DNA of 33,628 bases from Bacteroidota bacterium (GCA_021824625.1 JAKAKE010000206.1:1-33628); one strand, 5' to 3'. Positions 16,999 to 23,913 are shown, counted from the stretch's first letter. Numbers and translations are program-made. The notes: generated by a model not told the origin, from the letters alone.

Positions 16999-17268
16999 AT
17001 GAGTAAAATAACTCTCGAAGAACAGATAAAATGTGTAATCAGAGAAATTGGAATAAGAAAAAGAGAATATCCTTATTTGGTTGAAACTAATATATTAAGA
17101 TCTAAAGAAGCTGAATATCAAATAAAAGTTATGGAAGGTGTTCTCGATACTTTGAAACAACTTGAATGGCACATTGGTTATAATTATCAGCAAGAATTAT
17201 GGGAAAAAGAAAATGAAGAAAGGTTACAAAAGGTAATAAAGGAAATAAATGAAACAAATAATGACTAA
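16999..17268 (+). CDS. Phage-like small helical protein
   Basis: An 89-aa, highly charged helical protein (residues 4-60: EEQIKCVIREIGIRKREYPY...KEAEYQIKVMEGVLDTLKQLE). The pattern of IREIxxRxxxYPxxV followed by a conserved KAEYQIxVME is one I associate with small uncharacterised phage and prophage proteins near replication or nuclease genes. AAGGGA lies upstream of the ATG. Its last codons overlap the start of the nuclease gene (ATGACTAA), indicating coupling. It lies just inside the left 31-bp repeat. Function unknown. Confidence 0.72.
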   Translation: MSKITLEEQIKCVIREIGIRKREYPYLVETNILRSKEAEYQIKVMEGVLDTLKQLEWHIGYNYQQELWEKENEERLQKVIKEINETNND

Positions 17269-17602
17269 GAAACCGAATAGTCTTTTTGCAGTTATATTAA
17301 GAAGTGAACTTAAAGAAAATATCATTACTGAGTATAGATTCCATCCTCGACGCGAATACAGATTTGATATTGCGATACCTAAATGGAAAGTAGCTATCGA
17401 AATCGAGGGTGGAGTATATACGAGTACAGTAGCACATTCTTCTATCAAAGGCATACTACTAAGAGACATGGAGAAATATAATCTTGCAACTGAAGAAGGG
17501 TGGAGAGTATTGAGGTATACTCTAGGGCAGACAATGAAAAGTGCGACATTAGAACAAATAAAAAAAACAATTGGACAAGTTAAGATATTATTAAACAATT
17601 AA
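17261..17602 (+). CDS. Phage-type PD-(D/E)XK nuclease (VRR-NUC/DUF559-like)
   Basis: A small restriction-fold nuclease of the kind carried by many phages. From the start at 17261 (113 aa; preferred because ATGACTAA overlaps the upstream stop, although an ATG four codons earlier exists) the core reads YRFHPRREYRFDIAIP followed by KVAIEIEGG. D36, E47 and E49 would be the metal-binding triad. DMEKYNLATEEGWRVLRYT (about 73-91) is the second conserved block. Such proteins are proposed to act on branched or phage replication intermediates. No other phage structural, integrase or terminase gene is nearby, so this is a cassette rather than a prophage. Confidence 0.85.
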   Translation: MTKKPNSLFAVILRSELKENIITEYRFHPRREYRFDIAIPKWKVAIEIEGGVYTSTVAHSSIKGILLRDMEKYNLATEEGWRVLRYTLGQTMKSATLEQIKKTIGQVKILLNN

Positions 17603-17615
17603 GGAGTAAAAAATT

Positions 17616-17648
17616 ATGACAGATAGAATAAAAAAAGTCGTGGTTTGA
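17616..17648 (+). pseudogene. Beheaded third gene of the phage-like cassette
   Basis: A strong AAGGAG (17601-17606) overlaps the stop of the nuclease gene and is followed nine bases later by ATG and only ten codons (MTDRIKKVVV) before TGA. The TGA is made by bases of the right 31-bp direct repeat, which starts at 17644. The start of the peptide resembles a small phage protein that I recall beginning in this way. It is best read as a real gene start cut off at the repeat junction. Confidence 0.6.
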
Positions 17649-17674
17649 TTGCAAGTAAAGTTTTAGTAAATTTC
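17644..17674. repeat. 31-bp direct repeat, right copy
   Basis: Partner of 16942-16972. It forms the junction at which the cassette's third gene stops, and lies inside the 3' end of the opposing membrane-protein frame, where it would encode the antisense residues FTKTLLAIK. Confidence 0.93.
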
Positions 17675-17993
17675 TTCTTTGTAATTTTCATTTCTTCTTT
17701 TTGTAATCTAATTTCCTCCCTCTGTAGTCCTAATTCTTCCCTTTGAAATTCGATTTCTTTTTTTTGTAATAGTAGAGTTCTATAAAATAGTATAACTCCA
17801 GCTAATGCCCATAATGATCCTGTTATTCCACTAATATAATTACCCCATTCTCCGATATCTTTAGTAATAGAAAAATTAAAAAGCCAAGATATTATTGATT
17901 TACAGAATATCGCTAATATTCCAAGAAAAATCATTACCAATGAAGTAATGGAAAAGAAATCAAAATTTATTAATTTTTTCTTTAGACATGTCT

Positions 17994-19337
17994 TTACTTA
18001 AATTTCTTTAATAGCTTTTTAAAATCCTCATCATCAAGAAAATGCTTCCAATCAATATCAACAAGGACATATTTCTTTGATGTATAATTATTACTCAAGC
18101 ATTCTTCAATATATTTGAAAGCTGAATTTTTATATTCAATATTGTTGAATTTATTAAATAAAACTGAATAAATACATGAAATATTGTATAGTTCATAATT
18201 TTTATTTTCACCGATATCTTCATTGAGAATTTTTAAACATGCCTTCTCATCTTCAAGTCGAGCAAGACATAATGATACATATGATAAGGATTGTATTTTA
18301 CCTTTTAAATCAATTGCAAAAGTTATTGATTCATAAAAATCCTTTTTAGAATCTTCAAAATTACCAACCTGATAAAATGAGCTACCTCTATTATATAAAA
18401 TATCATATTTAAATGAATTATTTATTATCAATGGCAATGCTTTTGAATAATCATCAATTGCACCTGCATGATTGTGATTTCTCATTTTCATATCAGCCCT
18501 AGATAAAAATACTTCGGGTTCATCATCGCCATTAGTACAGCATTCCATAAATAAACGTCCTAAAGTAGTAATTTCGTAGTAACCTTTTTCAATATCTAAG
18601 ATTTCTTTTTTCTTATCAATTATAGATTCATAATATTCAATTCTAATTTTATAAATATCGTTTAAAAAAACATATAATTCTTCATTTGTTTTATATAAAT
18701 TATCAATACGCTTAATAATCCCCAAACTAGATAAATTTGTTAAATAAAGATCGATGTTTTCTCTAAAAAGCAATGAGATTAGATATTCTATGCCTGTTAA
18801 GGGTTCTTCAAAGAAAATAAATGCTTGTCCATTTAAATCTTTTCTTTTTATTCTTATAAAAGGAATACTTTCTTGATCATATAAATAACATAATATTTTT
18901 GCTTCATCAGGTGATAAACTCTCTATTAATTTTATATAATTGGGATGAACATCTTTAATTGTATCACTATTTGAAGCCTTTTGAAGTAAGTTTATAAACA
19001 AATCACTAATATTTTTATTCTCAGTATATGTTAATTTATCAAATACAGGAACTGCTATTTCTGGTGGAATATTACAAATTTTTTCTTCATCAATATTTTC
19101 TATTTTCTCTCTATATTTATTCATGTTATTTAGAAAAATTATTTTCCTTTTTTCACTAAATGATTTTATTGGTATTAAACCAATATTTAATAAATCTAAT
19201 ATTGTTTCAATAGCCAACCCAACTTTTCTTACTCCTGGTTGGGCAAGATCTTCATAAATCTCCATTAAAAATTTTGTTATTTCTTCAGGTGTTTTATTAA
19301 CGATTGGAATTAAATCATTCATGTTTATATTGTTCAA
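17994..19337 (-). CDS. DUF4393/Abi-alpha-like protein with C-terminal TPR-like repeats
   Basis: A 447-aa cytoplasmic protein. Residues about 25-175 match the DUF4393 (abortive infection alpha) pattern: YEDLAQPGVRKVGLAIETIL, then IPIK...KRKIIFLNNMNKYREKIENI, PPEIAVPVFDKLTYTENKNISDLFINLL and HPNYIKLIESLSPDEAKILCYL. The C-terminal part (about 275-380) has TPR-like helices (FLSRADMKMRNHNHAGAIDDYSKAL; YNRGSSFYQVGNFEDSKKDFYESI). DUF4393 members are linked to phage abortive infection in some bacteria; how they act is not known to me. A membrane coiled-coil gene follows 4 bp downstream. The upstream region carries a TTGACA-N17-TAAATT promoter shared with the dsRBD-like gene. Very low GC compared with the carboxyltransferase suggests acquisition. 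Confidence 0.72.
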   Translation of the reverse strand: MNNINMNDLIPIVNKTPEEITKFLMEIYEDLAQPGVRKVGLAIETILDLLNIGLIPIKSFSEKRKIIFLNNMNKYREKIENIDEEKICNIPPEIAVPVFDKLTYTENKNISDLFINLLQKASNSDTIKDVHPNYIKLIESLSPDEAKILCYLYDQESIPFIRIKRKDLNGQAFIFFEEPLTGIEYLISLLFRENIDLYLTNLSSLGIIKRIDNLYKTNEELYVFLNDIYKIRIEYYESIIDKKKEILDIEKGYYEITTLGRLFMECCTNGDDEPEVFLSRADMKMRNHNHAGAIDDYSKALPLIINNSFKYDILYNRGSSFYQVGNFEDSKKDFYESITFAIDLKGKIQSLSYVSLCLARLEDEKACLKILNEDIGENKNYELYNISCIYSVLFNKFNNIEYKNSAFKYIEECLSNNYTSKKYVLVDIDWKHFLDDEDFKKLLKKFK

Positions 19338-19384
19338 TTAATAGTAAAATTTACTAATATTATATTTTCGCAGCTATTTAGAAC

Positions 19385-19476
19385 ACATCTATAGACTAAT
19401 TTACACAAAATCTCATTCTTTGTCAATTTAATTTTGCAATTCAAAATTTCTCAATCAACACTTAACACTCAAAACA
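19385..19476. repeat. Duplicated promoter module, copy 1 (upstream of the Abi-alpha-like gene)
   Basis: Imperfect direct repeat of 19891-19985. The first 46 bp (19385-19430) align nearly base for base and include the promoter. The last about 20 bp share AACACTTAACACTCAAAACA. The middle is diverged. The two copies flank the dsRBD-like gene. Confidence 0.85.
19398..19426 (-). promoter_or_regulatory. Sigma70-like promoter for the Abi-alpha/TPR gene
   Basis: On the minus strand TTGACA (19426-19421) and TAAATT (19403-19398) are 17 bp apart, the optimal spacing. It drives leftward transcription, with the -10 box about 60 bp before the ATG at 19337. The identical arrangement recurs at 19904-19932. 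Confidence 0.55.
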
Positions 19477-19482
19477 CAAAAC

Positions 19483-19833
19483 TTATTCATGAATACGTGG
19501 ATTGTTCCATGGAGCTTCTTCCTCGGCTTTGGCAATGGCATTTGCCTTGGCGATTTTTTGATTGCTGCCTTCGCCGTTGAATGTGCCGTAAGCGGTATGG
19601 ACTGATATTTTAATAAGGGGCATGTGGCTGAGGCCTATTCTTTGTGCATTTGAAAATTTAATGTTCTGTCCGCAAATCTGCTGATGTTTCGCTGAAAAAT
19701 CTGTGATAGAGACTGCTGTACCCGAAACGGCGGACAATTCTTTCAGCAGTTCTGCCTGGTCCTCATCGGACAGGGAAAAAAAAGAATCTTTAATATTTTG
19801 TTTGAGCGTAGCTATATCTTCCTTTTTCTTCAT
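19483..19833 (-). CDS. Small protein with a dsRNA-binding-domain-like C-terminus
   Basis: A 116-aa protein preceded by a good Shine-Dalgarno (AGGAG, six bases before the ATG). The N-terminus (residues 1-40) is helical and charged (KKKEDIATLKQNIKDSFFSLSDEDQAELLKEL). The C-terminal half (about 68-105) reads PLIKISVHTAYGTFNGEGSN then QKIAKANAIAKAEEE. This fits the double-stranded RNA-binding domain: a beta strand, the G-x-G-x-S/N loop and the lysine-rich final helix that starts K-x-AK. Function unknown; binding of structured RNA is inferred from this pattern only. The gene lies between the two copies of the promoter module and upstream of the Abi-alpha-like gene. Confidence 0.7.
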   Translation of the reverse strand: MKKKEDIATLKQNIKDSFFSLSDEDQAELLKELSAVSGTAVSITDFSAKHQQICGQNIKFSNAQRIGLSHMPLIKISVHTAYGTFNGEGSNQKIAKANAIAKAEEEAPWNNPRIHE

Positions 19834-19890
19834 GAAAAACTCCTAAAATATTATTAATATGTGGAATCTACATAACAGCTAATCAGATTC

Positions 19891-19985
19891 ACATCTGTAA
19901 ACTAATTTACACAAAATATTATACTTTGTCAATTTATTTTACAGTATTATACTTACTAAAAAAATTAACACTTGACACTCAAAAC
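19891..19985. repeat. Duplicated promoter module, copy 2 (upstream of the dsRBD-like gene)
   Basis: Partner of 19385-19476, with the same promoter core and the AACACTTGACACTCAAAACA tail. It lies 58 bp before the dsRBD-like start, leaving a leader that includes the strong Shine-Dalgarno. Confidence 0.85.
19904..19932 (-). promoter_or_regulatory. Sigma70-like promoter for the dsRBD-like gene
   Basis: Minus-strand TTGACA (19932-19927) and TAAATT (19909-19904) with 17 bp between. The hexamers are the same as in copy 1 while the spacer differs in several bases, so the boxes are better conserved than their surroundings. Confidence 0.55.
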
Positions 19986-20298
19986 ATTTGTAAAAGCTGT
20001 ATCAGACTGGCTTTAAGGGTTTGCGATATATAATCAACCAAGCAGAAAATGAATTGGCATATTTTTTCCTTTCTTGTATTAAAATGTTTCAGAAAAGGAA
20101 GGAGGCTGACAGAGAGAGAAAAGACAAGGAAAAACAAGATGAACAGCATCACAAAGCCGCTTCGCTCCCCTTGCTGTTCGATGCACAAAAGCCGGAAAAT
20201 GTCAGAGGTACAATACGGAGTAAACTTTGATGAGCACAAAGACAAAGGCTGAATAAAATAATCTTGTTCAACAATTCACAGGGAAGGGAGAGTTCCAA
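19986..20298. other. Gene-free stretch with no convincing content
   Basis: Several short overlapping frames exist on both strands (for example 20021-20230 and 20049-20252 on plus, 19979-20245 on minus) but none has a recognisable domain, a Shine-Dalgarno or family-like composition. The part 20090-20250 is purine-rich and higher in GC than the flanks and may be decayed coding DNA. A GGGAGAG ribosome-binding site for the next gene lies at its right end. Confidence 0.5.
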
Positions 20299-20796
20299 AT
20301 GAAAAAGCACATTTTGATTTTGCAGGCAATCATCATCACAATCATTTCAATATTTAATATGCCCATAAATGCACAGACAATCTGGATGCTTGACTACACA
20401 AGCTATAGCAGGGAAGTTCAGAATATAGTGAACATAATTAGAGAGGATTTTAAGCCCATGGAAATCAAGTTTAAATATACACTCGATGATGTGTATCCGA
20501 ATGATGGAGATTTCCTAATCTATATTTTGGGTGACGCAATAAAGGTAGATTCAATTAAAACGGTAATAAATTTTGAATATCTTTTCTTCAGGTTGAACGA
20601 ATATTATGAAATGGTATTCAAAGGGGGAGACAGCAGACTTTTTTATTCAGATAAAAGTTATGAATTTACGAGGGTATTAAGAAATTCAATAATGCAAGAA
20701 CTAAAAACCTGTTTTAAACAGAGCGAATATGCGACGCCAAAGGACCCTAACATGTACAGGGTAAAGAAAGGTGAAAAAGTTGATTATAAGCCATAA
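20299..20796 (+). CDS. Secreted protein of unknown function
   Basis: A 165-aa protein with a signal peptide (residues 1-26, ending INAQ) and a GGGAGAG ribosome-binding site. The mature part is mixed alpha/beta, rich in Asp, Tyr and Phe (TIWMLDYTSYSREVQNIVNIIRED at about 27-50; DGDFLIYILGDAIKVDS at about 73-89) and ends in a lysine-rich tail (YRVKKGEKVDYKP). I recognise no family. It is a single gene with 242 bp before the MarR regulator, so no partner is implied. Confidence 0.7.
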   Translation: MKKHILILQAIIITIISIFNMPINAQTIWMLDYTSYSREVQNIVNIIREDFKPMEIKFKYTLDDVYPNDGDFLIYILGDAIKVDSIKTVINFEYLFFRLNEYYEMVFKGGDSRLFYSDKSYEFTRVLRNSIMQELKTCFKQSEYATPKDPNMYRVKKGEKVDYKP

Positions 20797-20867
20797 TATA
20801 TGTATGCCGTTATTTTTCCCGGGCAATGAAAAGCTCACAAAGAAGAAGTCGAAGGGTGTCTGTTAAA

Positions 20868-20892
20868 TCATCCTTCGACAAGCCCAGGATGA
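20868..20892. repeat. Short REP-like stem-loop
   Basis: TCATCCT (20868-20874) pairs with AGGATGA (20886-20892) around TCGACAAGCCC. GTCGAAGG (20849-20856) and CCTTCGAC (20872-20879) form an alternative 8-bp pairing. The sequence resembles a dispersed intergenic repeat seen in many bacterial genomes. It is the main content of the gap 20797-21004. Confidence 0.6.
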
Positions 20893-21004
20893 TATTTTAT
20901 TATTTTGACAAATAAATATCCGCAATCTTCAGATGCTATTCACCCTATCTTAATAATTTCTTATAAAAATATTTATTTTTATTTAAATAATATTTCCATA
21001 ATTT

Positions 21005-21035
21005 AGTTGTAGTTACAACTATTGCTGATACAACT
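21005..21035 (+). promoter_or_regulatory. Palindromic operator for the MarR regulator
   Basis: AGTTGTAGTTACAACT (21005-21020) is a palindrome with 7-bp arms and a 2-bp centre, and a third half-site TACAACT follows at 21029-21035, ending three bases before the ATG at 21039. The position over the probable promoter or leader of the marR-efflux operon is what autorepression by a MarR dimer would need. Confidence 0.7.
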
Positions 21036-21038
21036 ATT

Positions 21039-21497
21039 ATGAAAAATTACCATAAGCTGTTCGGTGAACTTGGTTTTTTATTAGGCCATACAGGAAGGGC
21101 TATGAAGAATTCGATAACAAAATCTTTTGCCGAACACGGCTTTGAGAATACTGCCGAACAATGGGGTATTCTCATGTCCCTGTGGTCAAAAGACGGCATT
21201 ACTCAGCAAGTTCTTTCGGCAACTATATACAAGGAAAAAACGACCGTTGTGCGTTTGATTGATAATATGGAGAAAAGAAATATTATAGTTAGGGTGCAGG
21301 ATCCAGATGACAGAAGAAATAATCTTATTTATCTGACAGAAGAAGGCAAAATACTGCGAGAAAAGCTTGTTCCCATTGCCATTAATGAACTTCGGAAAGC
21401 TCTAAAAAATATGTCTGAGAAAGAAATTGATACTCTTACCACCCTATTGAAAAAAGTTTATACTAATCTTAAAAACGATAAGTGCATTGAACATTAG
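21039..21497 (+). CDS. MarR-family transcriptional regulator of an RND efflux operon
   Basis: A 152-aa MarR-type winged-helix repressor. Helix-rich N-terminus (1-35) for dimerisation; HTH at about 40-80 (QWGILMSLWSKDGITQQVLSATIYKEKTTVVRLIDNMEKR); wing DPDDRRNNLIYLTEEG (about 88-103); C-terminal dimer helix. MarR proteins release DNA when they bind phenolic or other amphipathic ligands. It is the first gene of an operon with a TolC-like protein, a membrane-fusion protein and an RND pump (25, 33 and 9 bp gaps), and a palindromic operator sits directly upstream, so it very likely represses this pump. Confidence 0.93.
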   Translation: MKNYHKLFGELGFLLGHTGRAMKNSITKSFAEHGFENTAEQWGILMSLWSKDGITQQVLSATIYKEKTTVVRLIDNMEKRNIIVRVQDPDDRRNNLIYLTEEGKILREKLVPIAINELRKALKNMSEKEIDTLTTLLKKVYTNLKNDKCIEH

Positions 21498-21522
21498 ATA
21501 TGAAATATAATAAAGGTTAATT

Positions 21523-22818
21523 ATGAAATTAGAAAAATTATTCCGAATTTTTATATTGCCCCTGATACTTTACTCAGGCTACAGCCGGGGGGCTCAGGTA
21601 TTAACCATAGATGATTGCATAAAGCTTGGACTTGAGCAGAACAAGACACTGATGATTTCCAAATCGAAAGTGAATGCCGCCGATGAAAAGCTGAGTGAAG
21701 TTAATGCGTCAATGCTCCCTTCGTTGAAATTGACCGGTTCTTATACAAGACCAAGTGAGGTTATTAACAAGGCGGGTAATTTTACGATACCATTTATTCC
21801 TGATAATTATATGCTGAAATTTACACTTCAACAACCATTATTTACCGGATTCAGATTGAATAGTAACAGTGATATAATGGAAAATAATGTTTCAGCTTCA
21901 AAAGAAGATTTTCGAAAAGATGAAGCTCAATTAGTTCTTGATATAAAGAGTGCTTATTGGTCTCATTTTAATGCACTTCAGCTTGTTAAAACTGTTAATG
22001 AAAATATTGCACAAGTCGAAGGCCATCTGAAAGATGTAGAGAATTTTTATAAAGTGAATATGGCAACAGATAATGATGTATTGAAAGTTAAAGTACAATT
22101 ATCAAATCTGAAACTGATGAAAGTTGATGCCGAAAACTCAGTTGATATTACAAGGATGGCCCTTAATAATTTAATTGGATTGCAGACTATGGCAAATACA
22201 ATCATTCCTGAAACTGCAGAGGAAGTACCAACTGACTTACCCACTCTCGATAACCTGATTACAAAAGCTTATGAGTTCAGGCCCGAGATTAAGGGAATGG
22301 GATACAGAATAAAATCAAGTGAATCCGGAGTAAAAATGGCAAATGCCGGATGGTACCCCCAGGTGAATTTTGCAGCAAACTATAATTATGCAAAGCCAAA
22401 CCCAAGAATGTTTTTCTCCCCGGGAGAATTTAAGGGTACCTGGGATTTGGGTTTGAACTTTACTTTTGATATCTGGAACTGGATGACAACATCACATCAG
22501 GTGGAACAGGCAAAAGCTTCACTTGAACAGGCCAGATACTCGGCAGAACTGATTCGCGATGCTGTTAACCTGGAAGTTTCCCAAAGTTATCTTACTCTTG
22601 TCAAAGCAAAAGAGAAAATTCAGTATGCTAAGGAAAACCAAAGTCAGGCAAAAGAAAATTACAGGGTTACAAATGAAAAATTCAAAGCAGGGATGGTGCT
22701 TAACTCTGAGCTTGTAGATGCAGAATCATCTTTGCTGATTGCTAACATCAATTATATATCTGCTATAGTTGAGTATAAGATTGCGATTGCAAAACTTGAA
22801 AAAGCTACAGGTCAATAA
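21523..22818 (+). CDS. TolC-like outer-membrane efflux protein
   Basis: A 431-aa outer-membrane channel of the TolC/OEP family. Signal peptide about 1-23, then LTIDDCIKLGLEQNKTLMISKSKV (about 26-49), the family's N-terminal helix. Two OEP repeats follow, each with long coiled helices (e.g. AYWSHFNALQLVKTVNENIAQVEGHL; RDAVNLEVSQSYLTLVKAKEKI) and the short beta-barrel strands (PSLKLTGSYTRPSE; GWYPQVNFAANYNYAKPNP). It would form the trimeric outer-membrane exit duct for the RND pump at 23914. The length is normal for the family. Confidence 0.92.
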   Translation: MKLEKLFRIFILPLILYSGYSRGAQVLTIDDCIKLGLEQNKTLMISKSKVNAADEKLSEVNASMLPSLKLTGSYTRPSEVINKAGNFTIPFIPDNYMLKFTLQQPLFTGFRLNSNSDIMENNVSASKEDFRKDEAQLVLDIKSAYWSHFNALQLVKTVNENIAQVEGHLKDVENFYKVNMATDNDVLKVKVQLSNLKLMKVDAENSVDITRMALNNLIGLQTMANTIIPETAEEVPTDLPTLDNLITKAYEFRPEIKGMGYRIKSSESGVKMANAGWYPQVNFAANYNYAKPNPRMFFSPGEFKGTWDLGLNFTFDIWNWMTTSHQVEQAKASLEQARYSAELIRDAVNLEVSQSYLTLVKAKEKIQYAKENQSQAKENYRVTNEKFKAGMVLNSELVDAESSLLIANINYISAIVEYKIAIAKLEKATGQ

Positions 22819-22851
22819 ATTGAAATTAATATTTTAAAATAGAGGTCATAT

Positions 22852-23904
22852 ATGAAAAAAATATTGTTAATAGTGTTTATTGTAGTTGTTCTAACAGGAG
22901 TCGTAGTTCTGCTAATGACAAACAAAGCAACAATGGAAAAAAGAGCGAAAAGTACTGTGAGGCTTGAAACTGTTCCGGTAACAACCGAGAAAGTTAAACT
23001 CAGTTCATTGGATGAGGAGCTTACTCTTGTCGGAACGGCATATCCCGAAAGGGAGGTCAATGTTTTATCCGAAACACAAGGGAGAGTAGTTGCAGTATAT
23101 TTTGATGTCGGAAAAAGTGTCGGAACAGGAAGTCTTCTCGTTAAAGCTGATGATGAAGTAAAGCAGGCTGTATTCAATACTGCAGAAACAAATTTCGAAA
23201 AAGCAAAAAAAGACCTTGAAAGATACAGGCAATTAAATAGGGAGAAATCAGTAAATGATGTTCAGCTCGAACAAATAATGGTCGCTTTCAAAACGGCAGA
23301 ATCCCAATATATAATTTCCAAAAGACAACTTGAAGATACTAAGGTGAAATCGCCTATTCCTGGAATTGTTACATCAAGGAATGTAGAGGTTGGGACACTG
23401 CTTTCTAATAATACACCCATAGCAAACATTGTTGATATTTCATCATTAAAAGTAAAGGTGAACGTTGCGGAAAGGGATGTTTTCAAAATGAAACCCGGCG
23501 CTCAAGTTGAAATTAAAACAGATGTGTATCCTGATGTTACTTATGAAGGAACAATTAAAAATATAAATTCAAAATCAGACGAAGCCCATACTTATGCCGT
23601 TGAGATTAGCCTGAAAAACAGTACAAAAAATCCCCTTATGGCGGGGATGTTTGTCAACTGTTCTTTTAATTTCATTAAATCTTCCGAGTCGGTTATCATA
23701 CCCCGAATTGCCCTGGTAGGGAGTATAAAAACACCTCAGGTGTACGTAGTAGAAAATGATAAAGCTGAGTTGAGAAGCATAGTGATAGGAGCAGTTTATA
23801 GCAATATTATACAAGTGCTGGGCGGCTTACGGCCGGGTGAACATGTAGTTACAAGCGGACAATTAAATTTACAGGATAATTCCTCAGTAAAAATTGTAAA
23901 ATAG
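22852..23904 (+). CDS. RND efflux membrane-fusion (periplasmic adaptor) protein
   Basis: A 350-aa HlyD/AcrA-type adaptor that joins the pump to the outer-membrane channel. One N-terminal hydrophobic helix (3-23) serves as signal or anchor. The lipoyl half-motif EREVNVLSETQGRVVAVYFDVGKSVGTG (about 63-90) precedes a short helical hairpin (about 95-155). The second lipoyl half is TKVKSPIPGIVTSRNVEVGTLL (about 163-184, first residues DTKVKSPIPG), followed by the beta-barrel domain (NVAERDVFKMKPGAQVEI) and the membrane-proximal domain. AGAGGT precedes the ATG. Located between the tolC-like and pump genes. Confidence 0.93.
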   Translation: MKKILLIVFIVVVLTGVVVLLMTNKATMEKRAKSTVRLETVPVTTEKVKLSSLDEELTLVGTAYPEREVNVLSETQGRVVAVYFDVGKSVGTGSLLVKADDEVKQAVFNTAETNFEKAKKDLERYRQLNREKSVNDVQLEQIMVAFKTAESQYIISKRQLEDTKVKSPIPGIVTSRNVEVGTLLSNNTPIANIVDISSLKVKVNVAERDVFKMKPGAQVEIKTDVYPDVTYEGTIKNINSKSDEAHTYAVEISLKNSTKNPLMAGMFVNCSFNFIKSSESVIIPRIALVGSIKTPQVYVVENDKAELRSIVIGAVYSNIIQVLGGLRPGEHVVTSGQLNLQDNSSVKIVK

Positions 23905-23913
23905 GGTAAAAGA

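Larger units (their letters stand above)
17614..17989 (-). pseudogene. Membrane coiled-coil protein (Abi-like), frameshifted and probably truncated
   Basis: From an ATG at 17989, four bases after the stop of the Abi-alpha/TPR gene, the frame gives MSKEKINKF and then TGA. A one-base change in the T4 run (17962-17965 on the plus strand) would join it to a 108-codon frame. That frame encodes a transmembrane segment (FFSITSLVMIFLGILAIF), a GEWGNYISGITGSLWALAGVILFY second helix and a coiled coil of QREELGLQREEIRLQKEEM. This TM-TM-coiled-coil layout resembles the N-terminus of putative abortive-infection membrane proteins, which are usually much longer. The last 20 residues are encoded by the 31-bp repeat and antisense cassette DNA, so the C-terminus appears lost. 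An alternative TTG start at 17940 would give a short intact membrane protein. Confidence 0.6.

Noticed and set aside
17224-17598. 124-codon minus-strand frame with hydrophobic stretches
   Set aside because: It lies antisense across the phage-like nuclease gene, whose coupled start, motifs and Shine-Dalgarno context are much stronger.
16942-17674. A complete prophage or integrative element
   Set aside because: No integrase, terminase, portal or capsid gene and no tRNA attachment site; only two complete phage-like genes are present.
20021-20252. Two overlapping small plus-strand genes
   Set aside because: No Shine-Dalgarno, no family resemblance, and the two frames compete over the same DNA.
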